A DNA stretch of 64,000 bases from an uncultured Burkholderiales bacterium. GTDB taxonomy: Bacteria; Pseudomonadota; Gammaproteobacteria; Burkholderiales; Burkholderiaceae_C. The translations under genes and the position numbers were made by a program. This document shows, piece by piece, positions 33,848 through 42,261 of the stretch; the stretch's first letter is position 1; every line of letters begins with the position of its first letter. Under the pieces are notes generated by a model, which saw only the letters and a list, made by a program, of their open reading frames with translations, was not told where the DNA came from and ran no database searches. The DNA is taken from NCBI GenBank assembly GCA_903820745.1, contig CAIJIT010000162.1, forward strand, positions 33,607 through 97,606, written 5' to 3'.

Positions 33848-34261
33848 ATGACCAAAAGCTTCAATCCTCCTGTCATCTCAGCCGTCGGGCAACGCGAACT
33901 GGTGCTGCGCATCATGCCGATGCCATCGGACGCGAACGCCAATGGCGACATCTTCGGAGGCTGGATCATGGCTCAGGTCGATATGGCGGGCTCGGTACTG
34001 CCTTGCCGGGTGTCGCGTGGCCGGGTCACCACCGTGGCGGTCAACCAGTTCATCTTCAAGCAACCGGTCTCGATCGGCGATCTGCTGTCCTTCTATGCCC
34101 AGGTGACGCGCATCGGCCGCACCTCGATCTCCGTGCATGTCGAGGTATCGGCCGAACGCAACCCGGCTGACCCGCATTTCGTCAAGGTCACCGAGGCCAA
34201 CCTGACCTATGTCGCGATCGACAAGGAAGGCAAGCCAAGGGAATTCGCCCGCCCGGCCTGA
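33848..34261 (+). CDS. yciA: Acyl-CoA thioesterase, YciA type
   Basis: A 137-residue hotdog-fold thioesterase that hydrolyses acyl-CoA esters. The YciA signature is MPMPSDANANGDIFGGWIMAQVD (about residues 20-42), containing the catalytic aspartate of the NGDIFGGW motif. KVTEANLTYVAID closes the fold. The ATG at 33848 is preferred by homology; an ATG at 33827 with a GGGGG site would add seven residues. It stands alone between the ABC exporter and the TumE/TumA pair. Confidence 0.9.
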   Translation: MTKSFNPPVISAVGQRELVLRIMPMPSDANANGDIFGGWIMAQVDMAGSVLPCRVSRGRVTTVAVNQFIFKQPVSIGDLLSFYAQVTRIGRTSISVHVEVSAERNPADPHFVKVTEANLTYVAIDKEGKPREFARPA

Positions 34262-34318
34262 TCCTTGCTGTCGGCTTGGCTTGCGTCGGCTCCACAGCGG
34301 CCTTTGTTGGCTTGATTG

Positions 34319-34338
34319 ACAACAACACCGGTTGTTGT
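34319..34338. promoter_or_regulatory. Inverted repeat upstream of tumE, candidate autoregulatory operator
   Basis: ACAACA-N8-TGTTGT starts within a TTGACA-like -35 element (34316-34321) and ends 13 bases before the tumE start. Toxin-antitoxin operons are normally repressed by the antitoxin binding such a palindrome; TumA carries a helix-turn-helix. Assignment is by position. Confidence 0.45.
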
Positions 34339-34351
34339 GAAAATTGACAAC

Positions 34352-34648
34352 ATGAAGGCCACAGAGTTGCTCAGACGCCGCATTGCGTTCAGCGAAGTCG
34401 CTTTTGCAGAACTCGTACTCTGGCAACTGCCGTCATCGCTTCCAGGCTCGACGCATTCGTACAAATACAGGCTGGCCTATGTTGTCAAGGGAGTCTGCGT
34501 CATCCGCTACGACAACGAGGCTGGCAAAGGTGATCATCGGCATTGCAGAGACCAGGAGTCGTCCTACGCTTTCACAGGTGTAGACCAGCTTCTTGCCGCT
34601 TTTCAAGACGATATAGAAAGGATCAACCGTGAAGACCGTGACTCTTGA
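34352..34648 (+). CDS. tumE: TumE-family toxin (DUF6516)
   Basis: A 98-residue protein of the TumE/DUF6516 family, toxins whose genes precede those of HTH antitoxins. Family hallmarks are YKYRLAYVVKGVCVIRYDNEAGKGDHRH (about residues 36-63) and a C-terminal AFTGVDQLLAAFQDDIERI. The conserved GDHRH is probably catalytic or substrate-binding, but the molecular target of this protein is not known to me. Start at 34352 (MKATELL) by family alignment. It overlaps tumA by 20 bases. Confidence 0.85.
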   Translation: MKATELLRRRIAFSEVAFAELVLWQLPSSLPGSTHSYKYRLAYVVKGVCVIRYDNEAGKGDHRHCRDQESSYAFTGVDQLLAAFQDDIERINREDRDS

Positions 34649-34976
34649 TGTTCGGGCCCCATCCGAAGCGTTGGCTGAATTTGCTCAGGTCTGGAAAACC
34701 GGTCAAGGCGCGAGATCTGACCGGATTTCTTTCGCCACGCCGGAACTTCTCTGGAAGGTGCTGACAGCCAAGCGCTGGGAATTGTTGAAAGCACTTTGTG
34801 GCGCAGGTCCGGTCACTGTCCGCGATGCGGCGGGCCGGGTTGGCCGGGATGTCAAGGCTGTGCACATGGATTTGACCGCGCTTGTCTCGGCGGGCGTCTT
34901 GAGTCGTACCGCTGCCGGTCAGGTCGAATTTCCCTATGAGGCGGTCAAGGTTGAATTTTTGCTGCAAGCGGCGTGA
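34629..34976 (+). CDS. tumA: TumA-family HTH antitoxin
   Basis: A 115-residue protein with a winged helix-turn-helix of MarR/ArsR type: LTAKRWELLKALCGAGPVTVRDAAGRVGRDVKAVHMDLTALVSAGVLSR occupies about residues 46-94. It is translated from a start inside the toxin gene, which secures antitoxin production. It is expected to neutralise TumE and repress the operon through the palindrome upstream of tumE. This toxin-first order is the rule for the family. Confidence 0.82.
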   Translation: MKTVTLDVRAPSEALAEFAQVWKTGQGARSDRISFATPELLWKVLTAKRWELLKALCGAGPVTVRDAAGRVGRDVKAVHMDLTALVSAGVLSRTAAGQVEFPYEAVKVEFLLQAA

Positions 34977-35344
34977 GCAGGCAGGGGCAGTCATTGAAAC
35001 CAAACCACTTCGCTCAAGCCGCCCGCATTGCCCTGGCAATCGCCTTGATCAGCGGCCTTGCATTCTTCATCGGCTTGCAGCTATTTCCGGCCATGCCGGC
35101 AGGCCAGGTGGTCATCCATGCCGCCCTCGGGCTGACGGGTGGCGTGGCGGTGATAACTTGCGTCACCCTGCTTTACCTGGCATTCGGACATTTCATTCTG
35201 CGCAAGGGCGGCACCGATCCCCAATGGTTCTGGTTCCTGGGCGAGCCCAAGGGTCTGGCGCGGTTGCGGGACGATGCCGGACTGGCTGCGCCTGACCCGA
35301 CTGCTGCAGCGCGGCCTCAGTCGAACTTCGAAAAGTCCGGCTGA
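34973..35344 (+). CDS. Small membrane protein of unknown function
   Basis: A protein of about 116-123 residues with two hydrophobic segments (about residues 18-38 and 47-72) followed by a cytoplasmic tail containing the aromatic motif GTDPQWFWFLGEPKGLARL. The start is either a GTG at 34973 overlapping the tumA stop or a TTG at 34994. Its 3' end overlaps the end of the convergent enoyl-CoA hydratase gene by 28 bases. I do not recognise the family. The clean two-helix layout and the motif suggest a real gene. Confidence 0.55.
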   Translation: MSRQGQSLKPNHFAQAARIALAIALISGLAFFIGLQLFPAMPAGQVVIHAALGLTGGVAVITCVTLLYLAFGHFILRKGGTDPQWFWFLGEPKGLARLRDDAGLAAPDPTAAARPQSNFEKSG

Positions 35345-36081
35345 CGTTTCTGGAAAAAGGCCTGAAAGGCTTCCATCGCTTCAGGTGAACGCAGTCTTTT
35401 GCCGAAAATTTCGGCCTCGACCTTGATCGTGGCCATCACTTCCTCGCTGCTATGCCGGCGCATCAGGCGCTTGCTTTCGCGCACCGCACTCGGCGCCAGT
35501 TTGTTGAAGCGCTCGGCCACACGCCGCGCCTGCGCTACCACTTCAGTCGCCGGTAGCACCGCATTGGCAATACCGCACTCGACCGCATCGGCGCCAGTAA
35601 ACGGGTCGCCCAGCAGCAGTTTTTCTGCGGCCCGCGCATGTCCCATCAAGCGCGGCAGGACAAGGCTGGAGGCAAATTCGGGCACCAGCCCGAGACCGAC
35701 GAAAGGCATGGCCAGACGCGAGTCATCGGCCACATAGACAAAGTCGCAATGCAGCAGCAGGGTGGTGCCGATGCCGATCGCCGCGCCATTGACCGCTGCG
35801 ATCACCGGCTTTTCACAGCCGACCAGCGCGCGCATGAACTGGAACACCGGCGCTTCTTCATCGCGCGGCGGGCTGGCCATGAAATCCTCGATGTCGTTGC
35901 CCGAAGTGAAGATCGTCGGCTGACCCTGGATCAACAAAGCGCGCACCGATTTGTCGGCGTTGGCTGCCAACAGGGTGTCGGCCATCTGCTGGTACATCGC
36001 CCGGGTCAGCGCATTCTTCTTCTCGGGGCGGGCGATCTCGATCGTGCTGATACCGTTGACGATGGCGGTTTTGATGCTCAT
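35317..36081 (-). CDS. Enoyl-CoA hydratase/isomerase family protein
   Basis: A 254-residue crotonase-fold protein acting on enoyl-CoA intermediates. The oxyanion-hole region is FTSGNDIEDF and AVNGAAIGIG. The glutamate that ends the GGGCEL motif in hydratases is replaced (GIGTTLLLHC), while the second glutamate is kept in GLVPEFASS. One-glutamate members are typically isomerases (Eci/PaaG type), so delta3-delta2-enoyl-CoA isomerase is the better guess. Last gene of the beta-oxidation run, 31 bases after the thiolase. Confidence 0.88.
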   Translation of the reverse strand: MSIKTAIVNGISTIEIARPEKKNALTRAMYQQMADTLLAANADKSVRALLIQGQPTIFTSGNDIEDFMASPPRDEEAPVFQFMRALVGCEKPVIAAVNGAAIGIGTTLLLHCDFVYVADDSRLAMPFVGLGLVPEFASSLVLPRLMGHARAAEKLLLGDPFTGADAVECGIANAVLPATEVVAQARRVAERFNKLAPSAVRESKRLMRRHSSEEVMATIKVEAEIFGKRLRSPEAMEAFQAFFQKRQPDFSKFD

Positions 36082-36112
36082 GAAAGGGTTCTCCGGGTTG
36101 CTGCGATGGGGC

Positions 36113-37327
36113 TCAGACGCGCTCGAAAATTCCGGCTGCGCCCTGCCCTGTGCCGACGCACATGGTCACCATGCCGTACTTCAGATTGTTGCGGCGCAGG
36201 CCATGGATGACGGTGGCGGCCCGGATTGCGCCGGTGGCGCCGAGCGGATGGCCAAGCGCAATCGCGCCGCCATTCGGATTGACACGCGTCCGGTCAAGCG
36301 TGATGCCCTTGCCGTCGAGGTCATTCAGCACCGCCAGCGACTGTGCCGCAAAGGCTTCGTTCAACTCGACCCAGTCGAGGTCCTGGGCGCGAATGCCGGC
36401 CAGCTTCAGCGCCGCCGGGATTGCCTCGATCGGGCCTATGCCCATCAACTCGGGTGGCACGCCGCGCACGGCGAACGAGACAAAGCGCGCCAACGGTGTC
36501 AGCCCGAAGCGCTTGACCGCCGCTTCGGAAGCGATGATCAGCGCGCCGGCGCCGTCCGATGTCTGCGAGCTGTTGCCTGCGGTGACGCTGCCCTTGGCGG
36601 CGAAGACGGCGCGCAGCTTGGCCAGACCTTCGATCGAGGTGTCGCTGCGCGGGCCTTCGTCGCAGTCGACGATGCGACGCTTGATGTTGATGGAACCGTC
36701 CGCCAAGTTCGGGCTGCGCTCGAGCAACTCGTAGGGCGTGGTCTCGTCGCGATGCTCACCGGCCTGGATCGCACGCAAGGCGCGCAAATGCGATTGCAGC
36801 GCGAATTCATCCTGCGCTTCGCGGCTGATCTTCCATTGCTGCGCGACCTTCTCCGCCGTCAGGCCCATGCCATAGGCGACACCGACGTTCTCGTCGCGCT
36901 CGAAGATCGAGGGGGCGAGTGAAGGCTTGTTGCCACTCATCGGCACCATGCTCATCGACTCGACGCCGGCCGCGATCAGCACCTCGGCCTCGCCGACGCG
37001 GATGCGGTCTGCCGCCATCTGGATCGCGGTCAGGCCCGAGGCGCAGAAACGGTTGACCGTCACCCCGCCGACCGAGGTCGGCAGGCCCGACAAGACCGCG
37101 GCGATGCGCGCGATATTCATGCCCTGCTCACCTTCGGGGAAGGAGCAGCCGACGATGGCATCCTCGATCGCCTTCGGGTCGAGCGTCGGCACCTGAGCCA
37201 ATGCCGCCTGGATGGCACGCACCAGCATCTCGTCAGGGCGGGTGTTCTTGTAATAACCACGCCCCGATTTGCCGATGGGCAGACGGGTGGCGGCACAGAT
37301 ATAGGCTTCCTGGACTTGCTTGCTCAT
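36113..37327 (-). CDS. Acetyl-CoA acyltransferase (thiolase)
   Basis: A 404-residue thiolase catalysing the last, thiolytic step of beta-oxidation. The nucleophile is C95 in NRFCASG, the catalytic histidine is in GGAIALGHPLGATG (about residues 352-365), and the second cysteine is in MCVGTGQGAA near 388. Length and motifs suit a FadA/FadI-type degradative thiolase. It lies between the bifunctional HAD/ECH gene (across a 193-base spacer with a palindromic repeat) and the isomerase gene. Confidence 0.93.
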   Translation of the reverse strand: MSKQVQEAYICAATRLPIGKSGRGYYKNTRPDEMLVRAIQAALAQVPTLDPKAIEDAIVGCSFPEGEQGMNIARIAAVLSGLPTSVGGVTVNRFCASGLTAIQMAADRIRVGEAEVLIAAGVESMSMVPMSGNKPSLAPSIFERDENVGVAYGMGLTAEKVAQQWKISREAQDEFALQSHLRALRAIQAGEHRDETTPYELLERSPNLADGSINIKRRIVDCDEGPRSDTSIEGLAKLRAVFAAKGSVTAGNSSQTSDGAGALIIASEAAVKRFGLTPLARFVSFAVRGVPPELMGIGPIEAIPAALKLAGIRAQDLDWVELNEAFAAQSLAVLNDLDGKGITLDRTRVNPNGGAIALGHPLGATGAIRAATVIHGLRRNNLKYGMVTMCVGTGQGAAGIFERV

Positions 37328-37520
37328 GATCCTGATCCTTTAGTTGATCGGCAAATGAATTTTTTCTTTACGCTGAAGCGCGGTCTGCGTCAGGGATTGA
37401 TGGGGCGTCGCGAGCGGATGGCTGGCTAGGCGGACGGAGCGCAGGAACCGGAACGTACTTCCGGTACGTGAGGATTCCGAGCACCGCCCAACAACGCCAG
37501 ACATTCGCGCAGCAGCTCCA
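37328..37520. repeat. Spacer with REP-like palindromic element
   Basis: This 193-base gap between two beta-oxidation genes holds a palindromic core ACGTAC-TTCCG-GTACGT (37453-37469) within a longer imperfectly symmetric stretch (GCAGGAACCGGAACGT to GAGGATTCCGAGCACC). The look is that of a repetitive extragenic palindrome; elements of similar layout are common in Burkholderiales genomes. It could stabilise mRNA ends within the operon. No second copy was spotted in this window. Confidence 0.5.
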
Positions 37521-39917
37521 TCAATTCCTGACCGGTTTGCCCGTTTGAAGCATGCCCATGATCCGCTCCTGCGTCTTCGGATGATCGAGCAGGCCGCAGA
37601 AATGCTTGCGCTCGAGCGACATCAGATATTCCTCGCTGACCAGCGATCCGGCTTCGACCTCACCGCCGCAGACCACATCGGCAATCAGGCTGGCGATGTG
37701 ATAGTCATGCGCGCTGATGAAACCACCGTCGCGCATATTGACCAACTGGCCTTTGATCGTGGCGATACCCGAGCGACCCGCCACCGGGAACAGCGCTTTC
37801 AAGGGCGCGCGGTAGCCCGAATCGGCCATCGCCTTGACCTGCGCCGAAGCGACGAACAGCAACTCGTCCTTGTTCGGCACGATCAGGTCACTGTCGAGCA
37901 AGAAGCCGTTCTTGCGCGCTTCCAGCGCCGAGGTCGAGACCTTGGCTGTGGCTGCGGTGGTGAAGCCGTCTTTCAGGAAGGCAAAGATGTCGGCACCAGC
38001 ATTGCCGGCGTTGGCCATCTCGGCAGCCCGGCGCGCGATATAAGTCAGGCCGCCGCCGCCCGGAATCAACCCGACGCCGACTTCGACCAGACCGACATAG
38101 CTTTCCAGATGGGCGACGCGGCGCGCGCAATGCACGGCCAGTTCGCAGCCACCACCCAGCGCCATGCCGCGCATTGCAGCGACCACCGGCACGGCCGCAT
38201 AGCGCAGGCGCAGCATCGCGTCCTGCAGCTTCTTTTCTTCCGGCAGGATGCCCTTGGCGCCGAGCTTCATGAAGACCGGCATCAGCGACTCCAGGTTGGC
38301 GCCCGCCGAGAACACATCATCGGGCGACCAGATCACCAGACCCTTGTAGCTCTTCTCCGCCAGATCGATGGCCTGCAGCAGACCTTCAGCCACCGCCGGG
38401 CTGATCAGATGCAGCTTGGCGGTGATCGAAGCAATCAGCACCTCGCCGTCCTGCGTCCAGACGCGCAGGTCCTCGTTCTTGAACAGTTCGGTGCCGGCTT
38501 GCAAAGGCGCCACCGCGCCTTCGCCGAACAGGCTCTCGGGGAAAGCCTGGCGCTGTTGATGCGGCAGCTTGGCACGCGGTTTGAAACGACCTTCAGCCGC
38601 GCTCCAGGAGCCTGCAGGACTGTGCACGCCGGCGTTGTCGGCGACCGGGCCTTCGAAGACCCAGGCCGGCAATGCAGCGTTGCTCAGCGTCTTGCCGGCA
38701 GCGATGTCTTCGCTGATCCATTCGGCCACCTGTTTCCAGCCCGCCGCCTGCCAGAGCTCGAACGGGCCTTGCTGGGCACCGAAGCCCCAGCGCATCGCAA
38801 AGTCGATCTCGCGCGCCGTGTCGGCAACATCACCCAGATGCACAGCGACATAGTGGAAGCTGTCGCGCAGGATGGCCCAGAGGAACTGCGCTTGCGGATT
38901 GGTCGATTCGCGCAACAGCTTGAGCCGGTCGGGGGCCGCCTTCTTCAGGATGCGTGCGACGATCTCGTCGGCCTTCTTGCCGCCGACCACATAGTCGCCG
39001 CTGGCGAAGTCCAGGCGCTGGATGTCGCGGCCGACCTTCTTGTAGAAACCGCCGCCGGTTTTCTGGCCCAATGAACCCTTTTCGATCAGACCAGCCAGCA
39101 CTTTAGGCGTCGCATAGATCGAATAGAACGGATCGTCGGGCAGGCTGTCCTGCATCGTCTTGACCACATGGGCCATCGTATCGAGGCCCACCACATCGGC
39201 GGTGCGGAAGGTGCCGCTGGAAGCGCGGCCGAGCTTCTTGCCGGTCAGGTCATCGACCACATCGACGCTGAGCCCGAACTTCTCGGCTTCGATCATCGTC
39301 GCCATCATGCCGGCGATGCCAACCCGGTTGGCGACGAAGTTCGGCGTGTCATTGGCACGCACCACACCCTTGCCCAGCGCACTGGTGACGAAGGATTCAA
39401 GTTGGTCGATCACCTCGGGCAAAGTGGTCGGCGTATTGATCAACTCGACCAGCGACATATAACGCGGTGGATTGAAGAAATGGATGCCGCAAAAGCGCGG
39501 TTTGATGGCTTCGGGCAGCACTTCGGCCAGCTTGGTGATCGACAAGCCCGAGGTGTTGCTGGCAACGATCGCATGGGGGGCGACAAAGGGGGCGATCTTC
39601 TTGTACAGATCGAGCTTCCAGTCCATCCGCTCGGCAATCGCCTCGATGATCAGGTCGCAGCCCAGCAACAGATCCAGGTGCTCTTCGTAATTGGCCTGCT
39701 GGATCAGCGCGGCGTCCTCGGCCACACCGAGCGGCGCGGGCTTGAGCTTTTTCAGGCCGTCGATCGCGCGGCTGACGATGCCGTTTTTCGGACCGTCTTT
39801 GGCCGGCAGATCGAACAGGACCACCGGCAATTTCAGATTGACCAGATGCGCGGCAATTTGCGCGCCCATCACGCCTGCGCCGAGCACAGCGACTTTACGA
39901 ACAAGGAATCGACTCAC
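37521..39917 (-). CDS. Bifunctional 3-hydroxyacyl-CoA dehydrogenase/enoyl-CoA hydratase, FadN-like
   Basis: A 798-residue beta-oxidation enzyme. The N-terminal part is the NAD-dependent dehydrogenase (VAVLGAGVMGAQIAAHL at residues 9-25, catalytic HFFNPP near 145-150). The C-terminal part, from about residue 490, is a crotonase-fold hydratase with both glutamates present (ALGGGCELAVHC and GVGLIPGGGG region). This order, dehydrogenase first, matches FadN of Bacillus and is the reverse of FadB. It lies 49 bases after the DUF2147 gene in the fatty acid operon. Confidence 0.93.
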   Translation of the reverse strand: MSRFLVRKVAVLGAGVMGAQIAAHLVNLKLPVVLFDLPAKDGPKNGIVSRAIDGLKKLKPAPLGVAEDAALIQQANYEEHLDLLLGCDLIIEAIAERMDWKLDLYKKIAPFVAPHAIVASNTSGLSITKLAEVLPEAIKPRFCGIHFFNPPRYMSLVELINTPTTLPEVIDQLESFVTSALGKGVVRANDTPNFVANRVGIAGMMATMIEAEKFGLSVDVVDDLTGKKLGRASSGTFRTADVVGLDTMAHVVKTMQDSLPDDPFYSIYATPKVLAGLIEKGSLGQKTGGGFYKKVGRDIQRLDFASGDYVVGGKKADEIVARILKKAAPDRLKLLRESTNPQAQFLWAILRDSFHYVAVHLGDVADTAREIDFAMRWGFGAQQGPFELWQAAGWKQVAEWISEDIAAGKTLSNAALPAWVFEGPVADNAGVHSPAGSWSAAEGRFKPRAKLPHQQRQAFPESLFGEGAVAPLQAGTELFKNEDLRVWTQDGEVLIASITAKLHLISPAVAEGLLQAIDLAEKSYKGLVIWSPDDVFSAGANLESLMPVFMKLGAKGILPEEKKLQDAMLRLRYAAVPVVAAMRGMALGGGCELAVHCARRVAHLESYVGLVEVGVGLIPGGGGLTYIARRAAEMANAGNAGADIFAFLKDGFTTAATAKVSTSALEARKNGFLLDSDLIVPNKDELLFVASAQVKAMADSGYRAPLKALFPVAGRSGIATIKGQLVNMRDGGFISAHDYHIASLIADVVCGGEVEAGSLVSEEYLMSLERKHFCGLLDHPKTQERIMGMLQTGKPVRN

Positions 39918-39966
39918 GGGGTTCTCCTAAAAATCATGAAAGCAAGCTTGCGCTTGGCCTGAAATT

Positions 39967-40407
39967 TCATTCAACGCGGATCCAGGTCTGTGTACGGCCG
40001 AACATCGGCGCGCCGATATAGCCGCGCATCTCCATCTTCTTGCCGCCCTCAACTGGCTTCAATCTGGCACTGTAGGTCTTGCCATTGTTCGGGTCGAGGA
40101 TCTCGCCGCCGCCCCACAGGGACTTGTCATCGGTGTCCTGCTTGACATTGCGGATGATCGCCATGCCGAGCACCGGCTTGCCATGACGCTCGTCGCTGCA
40201 CTGGTCGCACAAGGCATGCTGCTTGGCAGTTTCGAAAATCTTCTCGATATGGCCGGTCAGCACGCCCCCTGCGGCGGTGATCCGCACCAGTGATTTCTCG
40301 GTGTGGCCGTCATCGTCGATGGTCTTCCACAGGCCCAGAGGGCTGGTTTGGGCCAGCGCGAAATTGGCCAACAAGCAAAGCGCAGCCGCGCCTACAAATT
40401 TTTTCAA
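39967..40407 (-). CDS. DUF2147 exported protein
   Basis: A 146-residue small beta-barrel-like protein with a cleavable signal peptide (MKKFVGAAALCLLANFALA). The DUF2147 signature is SPLGLWKTIDDDGHTEKSLVRI (about residues 22-43), and it ends GAPMFGRTQTWIRVE. A CDQC pair near residues 67-70 may bind metal or form a disulfide. DUF2147 proteins are often found in Burkholderiales fatty-acid oxidation operons; their role is unknown. Located between the acyl-CoA dehydrogenase and FadN-like genes. Confidence 0.88.
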   Translation of the reverse strand: MKKFVGAAALCLLANFALAQTSPLGLWKTIDDDGHTEKSLVRITAAGGVLTGHIEKIFETAKQHALCDQCSDERHGKPVLGMAIIRNVKQDTDDKSLWGGGEILDPNNGKTYSARLKPVEGGKKMEMRGYIGAPMFGRTQTWIRVE

Positions 40408-40470
40408 GAATTCTCCTCGGATGATCTTGTCGCTGGCATCCAGCGGTCAATGCGCGGCCCCACTCGGGCC

Positions 40471-42261
40471 TCAGAACAAGGCTTCGTCCATTTCCATCAG
40501 CGCTGGCAGGCCGGCGCGAGCAGTGCGGATCAGCGCCGCGGTTTCCGGCAGCAGCTTGGCAAAGTAAAAGCGCGCTGTCGCCAGCTTGGCCTTGTAGAAC
40601 GGGTCGCCGCTGCCCTGCTTGGCCAGGGCCACCTTGGCCATGCGGGCCCAGAAATAAGCGAAGGTCAGATGGCCGACAACGCGCAGATAGTCCACTGCAG
40701 CCGCCCCCACTTCATCCGGGTTCCTGAAGGCTTTCATGCCGATTTCGGTGGTCAGCTTGGTGACCTTGTCGCCCAACTCGGCCAGCGGGTTGATGAATTC
40801 CTGCATCGCTTCGTCGGTGCCCTCTTCCTCGACAAAAGCCGCGATCCGGGCGCCGAACTTGCGCAACTTGGCACCGTTGTCGCCGAGCACCTTGCGCCCC
40901 AGCAGATCGAGCGACTGGATCGTGTTGGTGCCCTCGTAGATCATGTTGATGCGGGAATCGCGGACAAACTGTTCCATGCCCCAGTCATGGATGAAGCCAT
41001 GGCCGCCGAAGACCTGCATGCAATGCGAAGTGGCGATCCAGGCGTTGTCGGTGATGAAAGCCTTGATGATCGGGGTCAGCAGCGCAACCTCATCGAAAGC
41101 CTCCTTGCGCGTGTCTTCATCGTCGGAACTGAGGAACTTGTCCAGCGTCACCGCCACATGGATCGACAAGGCCCGGCCGCCTTCGGCATAGGCGCGGGCG
41201 GTCAGCAGCATCTTGCGCACATCGGGGTGAACGATGATCGGGTCGGCCGGCTTGTCGGGCGCTTTCGGGCCCGACAGCGAACGCATCTGGATACGGTCCT
41301 TGGCATAGGCTGCGGCATTCTGGTACGCCACTTCGGTCAGCCCGAGCGACTGGTTGCCAACGCCCAAGCGTGCCGCGTTCATCATCACGAACATCGCCGC
41401 CAGACCCTTGTTGAGCGCGCCGACCAGCGAGCCGACCGCCCCGTCCAGCACCATCTGGCAGGTCGAATTGGCGTGGATGCCCATCTTGTGCTCGAGGCCG
41501 CTGCAGAAAATGCCATTGCGCGCGCCGAGCGTGCCATCGACATTGACCAGGAACTTGGGCACGATGAACAGCGAGATGCCTTTGGAGCCTTCAGGCGCAC
41601 CGCTGATCCGCGCCAGCACCAGATGGACGATGTTCTCGACCATGTCATGTTCACCGGCCGAGATGAAAATCTTGTTGCCGGTAATCTTGTAGTTGCCATC
41701 CGCCTGGGGTTCGGCCTTGCTGCGCAGCAAGCCCAGGTCGGTGCCGCAATGGGCTTCGGTCAGGCACATCGTGCCGGTCCATTCGCCGCTGGTCAGACGC
41801 GGCAGATAAGTCGCCTTCTGCTCAGCCGTGCCATGCGCATGCAAGGCCTCGTAAGCGCCGTGGCTCAGGCCCGGATACATCGTCCAGGCCTGATTGGCCG
41901 AGTTCATCATTTCGTACAGCGACTGGTTCAGCACCACCGGCAGGCCCTGGCCGCCGTACTCGGGGTCGCAACCCATCGCCGGCCAGCCGCCTTCGACATA
42001 TTTGGCGTAAGCCGCCTTGAAGCCCTGCGGCGGCGTCACTTCATGGGTGGTCTTGTCGAGCACGCAACCTTCGGCATCGCCGCTCAGATTCAAAGGCAAC
42101 AGTACTTCGGCAGCGAACTTGCCGCCCTCCTCGAGCACTGCGTTGATCATGTCCGCGTCAAGCTCGGCATGTTTGGGACATTGCTTCAATTCATCGACAA
42201 CGTTGAGCACTTCGTGCATCACGAACTGCATGTCGCGCAATGGCGGCTGGTATTGGGTCAT
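40471..42261 (-). CDS. Acyl-CoA dehydrogenase with C-terminal extension
   Basis: A 596-residue FAD-dependent dehydrogenase catalysing the first step of beta-oxidation. Length and the C-terminal helical extension (from about residue 465) place it in the long subgroup that includes DmdC-type enzymes. FAD and substrate motifs are CLTEAHCGTDLG (about 168-179) and QVFGGHGFIHDWGMEQFVRD. The catalytic glutamate is in MIYEGTNTIQSLDL. Its ATG overlaps the TetR stop by four bases (ATGA). First enzyme gene of the operon. Confidence 0.93.
   Translation of the reverse strand: MTQYQPPLRDMQFVMHEVLNVVDELKQCPKHAELDADMINAVLEEGGKFAAEVLLPLNLSGDAEGCVLDKTTHEVTPPQGFKAAYAKYVEGGWPAMGCDPEYGGQGLPVVLNQSLYEMMNSANQAWTMYPGLSHGAYEALHAHGTAEQKATYLPRLTSGEWTGTMCLTEAHCGTDLGLLRSKAEPQADGNYKITGNKIFISAGEHDMVENIVHLVLARISGAPEGSKGISLFIVPKFLVNVDGTLGARNGIFCSGLEHKMGIHANSTCQMVLDGAVGSLVGALNKGLAAMFVMMNAARLGVGNQSLGLTEVAYQNAAAYAKDRIQMRSLSGPKAPDKPADPIIVHPDVRKMLLTARAYAEGGRALSIHVAVTLDKFLSSDDEDTRKEAFDEVALLTPIIKAFITDNAWIATSHCMQVFGGHGFIHDWGMEQFVRDSRINMIYEGTNTIQSLDLLGRKVLGDNGAKLRKFGARIAAFVEEEGTDEAMQEFINPLAELGDKVTKLTTEIGMKAFRNPDEVGAAAVDYLRVVGHLTFAYFWARMAKVALAKQGSGDPFYKAKLATARFYFAKLLPETAALIRTARAGLPALMEMDEALF

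Noticed and set aside
37545..39074. A 509-codon plus-strand open frame
   Set aside because: Antisense to the FadN-like gene, with no domain or start signal.
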